DNA from: Rhynchopus euleeides
Taxonomy: Eukaryota > Euglenozoa > Diplonemea > Diplonemida > Diplonemidae
DNA: 64,000 nt
Assembly (NCBI GenBank): GCA_963210315.1
Contig: OY723253.1
Coordinates: 620,001-684,000, forward strand
Direction of reading: 5' to 3'
The stretch's first letter is position 1. Each line of letters starts with the position of its first letter. This document shows positions 23,144-33,284 of the stretch, piece after piece. The translations under genes and the position numbers were made by a program. The notes below the pieces were generated by a model. It was not told the DNA's origin. It ran no database searches and was given only the letters and a program-made list of their open reading frames with translations.

Positions 23144-23946
23144 TCAGTTCTTGTTGGAGCGAATCTTGTGCGCGCCATAGCATACCTGGCCTGTCTGCAG
23201 CTTGGAGAAGACAAGCTTGTCGTTGACGAACACCTCGAAGGCACCCGTCGACATCAGCTGCGCTGCGATCATCTGTGAGAGGAAAAAGAGGGTGGGTAGT
23301 GTAGTGAAACACACGAGGCACAACACTGTGAGGGCACTGCCGAGGCCCACCCGAATCCCGCCGAAGCCTGCCCCTTGCACCCCGTTTCCCGCCGTAGGGC
23401 GGAACATACGTTGAGAACGAACAGGAACATGATGGTCTGTCCCTTGTTCTCTGCGACCCAGGGGCCGAGGGGAGGTGGCAGCATGGTGTGCAGCCCGAGA
23501 AGGGTGCACGCGATGCCTGCGTAGAAAGCGAGCTGCATGACGGTAGCCAGGGTCTGCTGAACGGGGGGAGGCAGGGCATTCTCACCGTCGATCGATTCGA
23601 TCCGGTGCCCGTGCGCGTTCATGACTTCCCTGGCTACATCGTCATACAGCTTCCTGTACCCTCAGCCGACGCAGTACTTCACGAGAACTGCGTTGCCGCC
23701 TGCAGAGGCGGCAGCGCCCGCCCTCTGCCGCTTGGCTGCGGATGCAGAGACCTTCTTCTTCGCCCCGAGGGTGGCAACCAGTGCCTCCTCCAGGTCCGCC
23801 TTCTCGCGGAGCCCGTCCGCCTTCCAGTCCACCCCGCGCTGCTCGAGCACCTTCTTCATCTCGTCGACAGAGAGCATCTGCTCGTGTGCCCCCGCAGTGC
23901 CGAGGAGCAGGGCTGCCGCCACGGCGACACCCAGTGCGACACGCAT
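23144..23946 (-). CDS. SELENOT: Selenoprotein T (in-frame TGA as Sec), two exons
   Basis: Exons 23946-23410 and 23272-23144 (donor GTATGT, acceptor CACAG, phase 0) give 221 residues if the TGA at 23664-23662 is read as selenocysteine, residue 95. The redox motif is C-V-G-U at 92-95, followed by GYRKLYDDV, then IDGENALPPPVQ, a hydrophobic segment, ENKGQTIMFLFVLN, and across the intron MIAAQLMSTGAFEVFVND; this order is diagnostic of the SelT family of thioredoxin-like ER membrane oxidoreductases. Residues 1-20 are a signal peptide. An extra ~60-residue charged segment precedes the redox domain. A gene finder that stops at the TGA would report a 94-residue orphan. Family identity is firm; Sec insertion rests on the TGA, the conserved flanks and the candidate SECIS. 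Confidence 0.92.
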
Positions 23947-25299
23947 GGTGGCGCAGCAGAGCCTGCACCTGCAGTGAGGGTGGTGTCGTGTGTCGGCCGC
24001 GTGAAATGCTTGCTAGAGGAGTGCAGGTGAAAGGAGCCCGTCCGCTTCTACTGCACGGGGAACAACCTTCTGGTAGCAGGGTGGCGTGGGGGCGGGTGGT
24101 TGTGCGCCAAATCAGGGCAAAACAAAAGCAACTCTTCCGCAGCCTGATTAGTGGGTTGTCATTGTTACCCTGCGCTGCCTGCTATATATTGGACACTGAC
24201 AGGAGCCCTGTTGCAGTAAAACGGGGGTGAAAAACGAAAAAAGGCTATACGTGTGGTATGTGCCACCCGCTGGGGTCGCAAAGTGGCAGCAAAAAAAAGG
24301 GAAGGACAGGCGGTGGCAGCAAGCCAGGGGGGGGCCGGGAGGCAGCGGGGATGGAGGGACGGTTGGAATTCTTCTTCGTTCGCCAAACAAAAAATAACAT
24401 GTTTCTTTCCATCCAGAGACGTATCCCACACACCGGGGAGGGGGTGGTGGGAGCTCGCAACCACCGCCACTGCCACCCCACCCGCCTTCTCCAGCCCATC
24501 TTGCCCTGCCCCCGCCCCCCCTTGCTTGAACACCCCTCTCCCCTCGAATGCGCTCAGGTTACGTGCGTTGGATCTCTCACACACCTTGACACCTTCCCTT
24601 CACCGACCCAACCCCTCCTTAACACACACACACACACTTATCACCGCCACACATCGAATGCGACCCACGCCGCTTTGCCAGCATGCAACTCTCTAAACCA
24701 GGCATGTGCACAGAGCGGATAGGAGGTGCTGTGGGGGGTGGTGTGGGGAAATGAAAATCCCTTCAGAAGGGGGGGGAGGGGGTTCACCACTTCCACCTTA
24801 ATTTTCTTTTCGCAGCCCCCCCCCCCCCCAACCCCGTGACAGGGGCAGCCAATTGATACCAGCCTTTATTGTACACAACAAAACCCCACTTCAGAGGGAG
24901 CTGCAGACGGAGCCCCGCCGGACTTCGCCAGGTTAAGAAGGGGGGGAAGCGAGGGCACAAGCTGTATGTGGGTGCGGGGGGGAGGCTAAGATGAGAACTG
25001 CAGAGAAAAGGGCGGGGGAAGGGGGTATGCGTATGCCGGAGGGGAAGACTAATCCCCACCCACACACCCACCTCTGCCTTCTGGGAAGCAAGGGAAGGTG
25101 GGAAGGAAGAGACGAGGGGGCAGGTGAGGCAACCGAAGCAGGGGAGGAGAAAGAGAGGGGGGCTTTGCGAGCCTGGGTAGGTTTTTCCCTCACCCACCCC
25201 ACCACCCGATGCACAGGGCGCTCCTGTGTCGCGCCCTTGGGTCTTTCGAGGGTGGGGCGGGGAGGGTGCAAATATCGATCGTGGTCACGCGCTGACAAA
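23947..25299. other. Intergenic spacer
   Basis: No gene seen. It is rich in C runs, CA and GGGGG tracts. On the minus strand just upstream of the selenoprotein T ATG there are CACTGCAG and GGTGCAG sites that could serve as acceptors. Confidence 0.5.
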
Positions 25300-25383
25300 A
25301 TCGTACTCCTTTCGCTTTATTATAGACACCCTGTCCAGCAACTGTGGGGAAACAGTTCCGGACTACTTTTTGTTGAGCGCACA
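25300..25383. repeat. Dispersed repeat, copy 1
   Basis: About 84 bp that recurs with roughly 88 percent identity at 59983-60065; the shared core is gacaccctgtccagcaac followed by cagttccggactacttttt and gttgagcgcaca. A third copy of the downstream half is at 42505-42620. No coding capacity; it could be a short retroelement-like repeat. Confidence 0.65.
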
Positions 25384-26421
25384 GAGAAAAAAAACACCGC
25401 TCGCGGCCTTTTCTTTTGCCTTGCTGCAGTGGAGAGCCACGCCGAGCATCCGCTCTTTGGTACAGTAGCCGCACAACTCCTCCGCCCCGACACCCCCTTT
25501 AGCACACGGCCCTGTAGATGATCACATCTGAGCCGACTGTGCCCCATCACACCACTGGTTATTGCAAATTGGTATATTTTTCCGGCAAAAAAAATCTGTT
25601 TGCCTCTTTTGGTCTATGGTCTGGGCAGCCGTTTTGGGGTGGAAAATCCGACAGCCAAAGAGAGAGAGAGAGAGAGAGAAGGTATGGTATGGGCAACGTT
25701 TATTTTTTCGTTTCTTGCTGTTTGGCTCGAAAAAAAAAGGAATCCTTCGTTTTTTTTGCATTTGTTCTCTCCAACCCATCTCACACATGCTGTAAAGAAG
25801 CAACAGATCACCTCCACACAACAAATTGGCCCCAAGACTTTTGCCAGATGATGAAGGTGGGGTGTCAGGGGGCTTCCGAAGCGAAGTCACACATCCCTTC
25901 CTCCTGCCGGTGGCAATCACACACACCCGCTTCTCTGAGAAACAACACACTAAGCGGGCATGGCCTGCGCAGGGCGTGTGGGGAAACACTCCCCCCTACA
26001 CGCAAACACACACAGCGCGAGACTCGATGCAATGTGACGTGACAACCAGTTCCAAGCTTCCACAACCGCACCAGAGATACTCTCTAGCCGCGAAACTGTT
26101 GCGTTTACAGTGCAACATCTGGAACCACATGGCCCCGATGCAACAAGTCCACTGCAACAGACACGCAAACACACAACACTCTCGGGGACAGGGGCCTACC
26201 GCGCCACCCAGAGGGGGCAGGGAGCAGCACAGGATAGAGTCAGCTAGTGTGGCTTGCTGTGCACCTGCCTCGCTGTTGGGGGCAAAACCAAACCACCGGG
26301 CTAGGCAGGCGAAACAACTGCAGCATGATTGACGGGGCAGAGCGCCGGCGACGCCCAGCCCACACCCGCTGCGCCTGCCGCGGCGGTGAGGATGGTGGGG
26401 ATGGTGGGGATGATGAGGCTC
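25384..26421. other. Intergenic spacer
   Basis: No gene seen. There is a GA run at about 25664-25679 and T-rich stretches. It lies just downstream (minus strand) of the m-AAA protease stop codon, so part is likely 3' UTR. Confidence 0.5.
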
Positions 26422-29400
26422 CTACTTCTTGCCGCCCCCGCTCTTGGCGTCCCCGTCACCGCCCTTGGCGCTGCCCTCTCCTCCGGCAGGGTCTGCCTTT
26501 ACGTCGCCCTCCTTGGCAGCCTCGCCCTCCTCTGCCTTGTCGTCGCTCTGCATCGCAGCCTCCTCCGAGCGAGACTCCTCCATGGCTGCGAGGTACTTCC
26601 TGTGGGTGGTGTGGGTGTGGTCGAGAGATGTGCTAGAGAGAGGGCGTACATCCGGGAAAAAATATGAACAACCCAGGTGCCTGGTGCGCTGATCTGAATG
26701 TCACTGTGTCCGAAACGAGAAGTCAGCCGCAAATAAAGCAAAGAGGGGCACGGCATACTCGAGCTCCACAGAGGGGTGCGGCTTCGGCCCGAGGATCTCG
26801 ATCAGCTCCTCTGCAGTGATCTCCTCCTTTTCGAGGAGGCGCTCCGCCACCGCCTTCACGGCGTCCCAGTGCTCGGTCAGCAGGGCCTTGGTGCGCTCGT
26901 ACACCTTCTCCACCAGGGTGTTCACCTCCTCGTCGATCACCTTCTCCAGCTTCTCCGAGTAGGGCTTCTGCACAACGAAGTCGTTGTCGCCACCCTCAGG
27001 GAAGCTGAAGTGCCCCACACGTTCAGGGCAGAAGCCATAGCGGGTCATCTGTGCAGGGGTGTGTGTGTGTGTGTGCGTCTTGGTGAGGATCACATCCAGA
27101 GCAGAGTGTTAAAACATTCACATGATACATCCCGCAGCAAGTGTGATGCCATACCGTCGACTTCGCCATGTTCGTCACACGGTACATGTCATCTGCAGCC
27201 CCTGTCGAGATCACCTTGAACTCGATCTCCTCTGAAACACGCCCTCCCAGCAGCTTCACCATGGTCTCCTCAATCTCCTCCTGTGTGGCGATGTGACAGT
27301 TGGGCTCAGGGCAGGGCAGGCAACGTGTTTCATTAATCCCCACCTCCCCACTACATATCCACACAACGTCATCAATGGAGGTCACCTTAAGACACGGGGG
27401 GACACGGGGGGACATCCGGGGACAAATCGGTAAAATCGGGGAAAATGACCAAAAAAAAGAGTGTGGGGAGTTGGGTCCAGTTTAGCAAAGTGAGCTCATT
27501 TTTCAAATTCCAGAATTTTTGGGGACGCTTCCTGTACCCGGCCTCGCGGGTGGGGTGTTAGGGAATCCACCCCGTGGTCACCCACTGCCCCCTGCGACAC
27601 GGGGACGGGGTTAGGGGACCGGCACAGCCCAGTACGGCGATGTACGACTTGGTGCTGCTGATAGGGACTCGAAACGACAGCAGTGCACGGTCAGTAACGC
27701 ACGGACACAGGTCGTTGGTGCCAGGCACGGTCTACTTTTGAAGCCGTACCCCAGAGACTCGGTCGCTCGACAGCAAGCGAAGGCACCGCCCGGGCGCGCG
27801 GGGGGAGGACATGGCAGACGGCCTAAGGAGTGCCGGTCCGGGCATCCCACTGTACCGCCCTGCGTCAGCCACGCCATCCTCAGGTCTGCACCAGATCAAC
27901 CTGGAAGTCGCTCCAGCACGTGCCACCCACCGCCAGCTAGATGCTGCGAGAAGTGAGCGCACCCGTTGTCCACACCCAGGTGCAGGAAGCGTGACACAAA
28001 GTTGAGGAGCACACTGCACTGCAACGCTCCACCATCCACCACGATGCGGCATGCGATGGTGGCACCTGTGAGGGGCACACCTCCGCTTCGCCAAGGTGAA
28101 GTCGACCGCGAAGAGACTGACGGCGGCACGCTGAGTACCACGGGGGGTCCACGTGTCGACTCCGGTGAGTATGTGGAGCCGCCGCCACTGTTCGTTCGTC
28201 TGCAGCAGTATTCCCGCGAAACCGCCAGTTGGTGGCCGACGGCAACCAACGGGAGGTTTCGCGGTGGCGCTGAAGGGACACATAGCTCCGCGTTGCCACA
28301 GCTGCTGCGCCCTACGCCCTCACTCAATGACTCACTGACGGTTGCCCCCCCGGCACGCACATTCGCAACCCTCTCCAACCCTGGAAGTCAGGGCGTGACG
28401 GCTTCGGTGGCGACCAAGCAGGAAAGAGATCGACGAGGTGTCGGAGGGAGGAGGCGAGCACAAAAGGGCGTCGGCTACCGCACGCCCTTTGGCCGCAGCC
28501 GACGACCGACCGAACCGGCCCCCGGCCGGGAGGGAGGTGGGGGTGGGGGGGGGGCGGGGGGCGTGGGGGGCGGAGCCCCCCACATGGGGGGTCCGGGGGG
28601 CGAAGCCCCCCGGAAATTTTTTTTGGAGTTGTGCTAACAACGCAGGAAACTTTGCTATGCAGATCATGCAGGACACACCACACCCGCAGCAGGCGTGTGG
28701 GGTGTTCTCGCGATCGACGAATACCCGCTGGTTCTTCTCTCCCCTTTCTGATTTGCAGACACAAAGTTTTGAGCTATTTTGGCCAAGTCCGTGCCCGTAT
28801 GGGCAGAAAAATGGAAATTCGATGACGCGTTTTAGGCCTCAAAACGGGCTCAAAACTCAGAAATTCCTTTGAAATCGGGCTCAAATATGCAAAATAGGCC
28901 CACCCCGGAAAAATTTTTGAAAAGGGTCCCCCTATAGACGGTCCACCAGAAAACCGCCAAAAAAGTTTTGAGGGGACACAAAATAACCGGTGCCACCTAC
29001 CGGTTTTACCGGTCCGCCTGTCCCGCGTGTCCCATGTCCGGTTACCGGTAAAAAAACCGGTTTTGTGACAAAGGCCCAGCGGTAAACTAGCGGTAAAAAC
29101 GGTAAAAACGGTAAATTCGGTATTTTGGGGTGACCTCCAATGTGACATAACATACCTGGGTGGAAAGATACTTGTCCTTCGGGAGGTGCTGCGTGTAGCC
29201 CAGCTTCTCGCCACCGCGGGGCACAATGGACACCTGTCAGCACAGCGGGTGTTGGTTGAGGGTGGGGCATTTTCGGCAATATCAACATGCTCTTCCATCG
29301 TACAAAGAACGCAACCCCAACTCGTTTCGGAGAACAATACCACGCAACAGCTCTGCTCTCTCTTCAGAATTTGTTGACACCCCCCAAACCGGCAGGCGTG

Positions 29401-31811
29401 GCCCACGCCCACGCCCACGCCACTCCCCCGCCAAAGCAAATTGAACCCAACAATACCTTGAGAACCGGGTCCGTGTGCTTGAGGTGCCACCCCGTCACGA
29501 CATGCCCCGCCTCGTGGAAGGCGATCATCCGCTTCTCCTTGGTGGATATCTTCTTCTCCTTCTTCAGACCACCCAGGATCTTCTCGATGGCACCCTCGAA
29601 GTCTGACATGGAGACGAAGTCCTTGTTAGCACGCGCCGCAATGAGGGCAGCCTCGTTACACGTGTTCATGATATCCGCACCCGAGAACCCAGGCGTCAGT
29701 GCCGCAAGCCTCTCTGCAATCTTCGGCTTCTTCACCCCGGGGTGCACGGTGATCGGCTTGAGGTGGAGCACAAAGATCTCGATACGATCCGCAAGCGGGG
29801 GCTTGTCCAGGGCAACCTGCCTGTCGAACCTCCCGGGCCGCAGCAGGGCCTTATCCAGGATATCCGCCCGGTTTGTCCCCGCCAGCACCACAACGCCGCT
29901 CCGGCTGCCGAAGCCGTCCATCTCCACCAGAATACTGTTCAGCGTGCTCTCCTGCTCGCTGTTGTTGGAACCCCTCCCGCCGGTGTGCCTCTTCCTCCCG
30001 ATGGCGTCAATCTCGTCGATAAAGACAATGCACGGGCTCTCCTTATTGGCAGCCTTGAACAGCTCCCTCACACGGGCAGGGCCCACCCCGACGTAAACCT
30101 CCATGAAGTCACTCCCCGACACGGAGAAAAACGGAACCCCGCTCTCGCCTGCAGTGGCCTTTGCGAGCAGGGTCTTCCCGACACCCGGTGGGCCTGTGAG
30201 GAGCACGCCCTTAGGGATCTTCGCCCCAAGCCTGTTGTACTTATCGGGGCTCTTGAGGAAGTCGACAACCTCCATGATCTCCTGCTTCGTCTCCTTCAGC
30301 CCGGCAACCTGCTTGAAGGTTGTTGTCACGTTCGTCTCCTTCTCAAACTTAAACTTCTTATCGCCGCCGGGGCGTGACTCCGACATGATCGACTTCTGCA
30401 CGCGGGGCACCTTGAAGTAGAGGAAATACAGCAGAATCAGCGGCAGGGAGCACTGCCAGAGCACCCCCATCACTCCATGGTCATGCGTGCGGTACACAAT
30501 GGGGATGGAGTGGCTGCCCTCTCCCGAAGAAGTCATAAACTCTGCTTGGAGAGCTTCAATTTTATACTCAAACACCTCGGAGTCCCCGATCATCATGAAG
30601 AAGCTCGGCTGGCCCTGCGCATCCGTCGTGACAATCTGCGCCCGCGCCCTGTCGTGAACCTCAATGCGGAAAACCTGCCCAGCCTTGATGAGCTCGATCA
30701 GCTTCTCCCAGTCGATCTCCTCCCCGAGAGGCCTCGAAGTCCTGAAGCTGTATATGAGGTAGCCAACAATCCCCACCGCCACCACGGTGAGGATAACCCT
30801 GTCCTGCACGCGATCCTTCTCCTTCTCATCCACCTCGGGGGCACGCCCCGCCCCCTTCCGCTTCGCCGCCTTTGCCGCCTTCGCCGCCTTTTTCAGCTCC
30901 TCCTCCGCATTCGGGATGTTCGGATTCTCCGGGCTCGGATACCACGCCTCGAACCCCTCCGCCTTCTGCGTGGCCCCCTCTGCAGGCTGCTCCCCTTCGG
31001 CACCCTTCGGGCTCTCTCCCCCTGCCGCGCCCTCCTCTAGAGGCACCCCATCTTTGCCCGACTCCGGAGAACCTGCCGCCTCCCCACCCGCAGCCGCAGC
31101 AGGCTTTGGGGCCGCAGCACCCCCCTCAGCACCACTTCCCTCCCCCTTCGGGGGGGTCGCGGCTGATGCCTCGGGCTTTGCGGCCCCACCCTCCTCAGGC
31201 TTAGCAGATTCCGCAGGCTTTTCGGGCTTTGCGGTCACCGTGCCTGCCGCAGCCTTTGCCACCCCCGCCGCCTTCGCCTCCTCCCCAGCAGGGGTCTTGG
31301 CTGCCGGCGGGGCGGGTGGTGGCGTGGGTGCTGCGGCTGCAGGCGGCTCCTCCGCCTTCGCCTTCGCCTGCTTCTTCGCGGGGGTGGCAGATGCAGATGC
31401 AGATGCAGCCTTCTTCCCACGCTTCGGAGAGGCTGGTGCCGCCTCCGCTGCAGGCTTTGCCGCCTTGGCACCCCCCTTTGCTGCGGTGGTCTTGGCGGAT
31501 GCCTTGGAGGAGCTCCGGGGCTTCTTCGGGGGGGTGGCGTACCACCTTGCCTGCCCGAGCACCGCAGGGTGATCCGGGCGTGCCGTGTGGTGAAGCTGGG
31601 GTGTGGCGAAGCTGGCGAAGCCGCTCGCCGAGGTGCTGCTCTGGAGTGGAGAATGGGGCGCGGCGGAAGCGGTGGCGCGTTGCGCGCGGTGGAGGGCGGG
31701 GGGGGTTGCAGACACGTAGCCCCGGGACTGCAGGCCGAGCCGTGCGCCCCTCATGTCGCGCAGCACCGCTGCGAGCCGCCCCGACAGCGCATTGCGCTGG
31801 TTGGCCCGCAT
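26422..31811 (-). CDS. Mitochondrial m-AAA protease (FtsH/AFG3 type), five exons
   Basis: Exons 31811-29457, 29233-29156, 27280-27155, 27048-26759 and 26599-26422 join to 1,008 residues. Residues 1-~330 are an Arg/Ala/Pro/Lys-rich presequence and low-complexity spacer. A first membrane segment lies at ~338-357 and a second at ~447-463 with the FtsH extracellular domain between. The AAA module has Walker A GPPGVGKT (~540), Walker B VFIDEID (~595) and the arginine-finger region RPGRFDR (~657). The zinc protease has HEAGH (~766); the family's third ligand lies in STGAADD on exon 3. These hexameric proteases of the inner mitochondrial membrane degrade misfolded proteins and process ribosomal protein L32. 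All catalytic residues are present. The ~330-residue N-terminal spacer is unusually long, and intron 2 is 1,875 bp against 133-223 for the others. Confidence 0.93.
27376..29138. mobile_element. Probable insertion in intron 2 of the m-AAA protease gene
   Basis: The intron is about ten times longer than its neighbours. Near its ends are GGAGGTCACC (starting about 27376) and the inverse GGTGACCTCC (ending about 29138), each bordered by AAT, which would be a 3-bp duplication. Inside are a foldback around 28210-28270, a GC-rich palindrome at 28560-28620 and a series of cggtaaaa repeats at 29040-29120. The 10-bp ends are short, so the boundaries are tentative. No transposase recognised. Confidence 0.45.
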
Positions 31812-32034
31812 GCCGGGGCCGGCCCCCCCTGTGCCTCCCCGAGGGCCCTGGCTGCTGGCCGGGGGGAGGGAGAGGAGAGGGGTTAAGGGGGGCTAGGCAC
31901 ACCTGAGGTGGTGTGCGTATCCCCGGGGGGGCTGCAGGGTGGTGGTGGTGGTGGGGTGGGGTGGTGAGGTGAAGGGGGAGGAGGGGCAAAGTCACCAGTT
32001 CTCCACCCTCCAGTTTGAAGCAATTCGTTTGGTC

Positions 32035-32113
<79 letters not shown>

Positions 32114-33243
32114 CAACAGGGCGTGTTGTAACTCCGGATAATTCGGATTGCTTTGGGGCGACGGGTGGGGTAAAGAAATGCAACAGCCTCTATTCCACCT
32201 CCAATTGAGTGAACAGCGGGGTGGGCGGAGGTGGGTGGGAGCGAGGCGTGCGGGGGAGTGAATGCAAATGGAGACAATCTCAAAATGAGGGGGTGGGGTG
32301 GTGTGGTGTGGTGTGGTGTGTCGATCCTATTTTTTTTGGAATTTCGGGGAAATTCTCAAGGGAAATCTCGTGGCGGAGCGACCGGCTAGGCAAAATAATC
32401 ACTATCAAGCGAAAAAAAACCCGATGTTATTCAAACCCTTGAGTGGGGTGGTGTCCCCCAGCCTGTTCGCTTCTGTCAAGATCACCATCAGCCAAACGAC
32501 GTCAGGAATCCGAGAAAAGGGTTGAAAATGGGTGTGTTGAGGGGAGTGCGCATTGGTGGTATCATCAGATCGGCAGGCCAGATCACGACACCCTCCCCGA
32601 CGGGGTGTGGGAAGGGTGGTGTGTGCGGGGCGTTCTTTCGTTGGCCCGTCTGACGGAAGGGATGGCCGGGGGGTTTTCAAAAAAAATCATGTATTCGAGA
32701 TTGGTGGCCCCCGCTTGGTGAAGAGGGCCCTCCAAGGTCTGTAACGAACGCCTTCTTCAACCATACCGCGCGGCGTCAGGAAGGGGTTGCCGAAGCAACC
32801 GAGAAACGAAGGTGGGTCTGTCTGAACGATTTCAATGAATGCGAGTTCCTTGGGTAAAACTCTCACAGCGATATGGCATATTTTCAAAGTGGGTTGCAGC
32901 TAGCTGTTGCACACCACCAGTTCCTTATAATATTTCCGACCACACCCCTCCCGCCTGTGCAGCGAAGCGGTGTCCGCACACCATCCAGAAGAAAACGGTG
33001 TGCTGTGCCACCACACAGGTTGGCAGCCATTTCGTGTCTGAAGGGGGTTCCAGGCATGAAATGGGTTCGATACCACAGCACAACTCCTTCTCTTCACAGC
33101 AAGCATGCCGAGTTGCCTTGGCGTCCCCCCTCATGTGCTCCCACAGAGTGAGGAAGGCAGCTCGGATGTGTGATGTATGGAAGGCGGGTCATCCGACATC
33201 ACGCATTGCCGTCTCAACGAGATGTATAACATCCGGTCCCAAT

Positions 33244-33248
<5 letters not shown>
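31812..33248. other. Upstream region of the m-AAA protease gene
   Basis: No gene seen. On the minus strand pyrimidine-rich sequence ends in CCAGCAG and GGCACAG shortly before the ATG at 31811, as expected for an acceptor site. It contains the long CT array at 32039-32110 and a tggtgtgg simple repeat near 32295-32320. Confidence 0.5.
32039..32110. repeat. CT microsatellite, about 36 units
   Basis: A perfect 72-bp run of CT on the plus strand (GA on the coding strand of the neighbouring m-AAA protease), about 230 bp upstream of its start codon. Confidence 0.95.

Positions 33249-33281
<33 letters not shown>
33249..33281. repeat. CT/GA array at the 3' end of the LINE
   Basis: About 16 CT units on the plus strand; abuts the 3' end of the LINE exactly. 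Confidence 0.9.

Positions 33282-33284
<3 letters not shown>

Noticed and set aside
31201..32283. Long Arg/Glu repeat frames across CT arrays
   Set aside because: Arg-Glu or Ser-Leu repeats at 32.0, 33.3, 36.6, 25.7 and 56.9 kb are only translations of CT/GA microsatellites.
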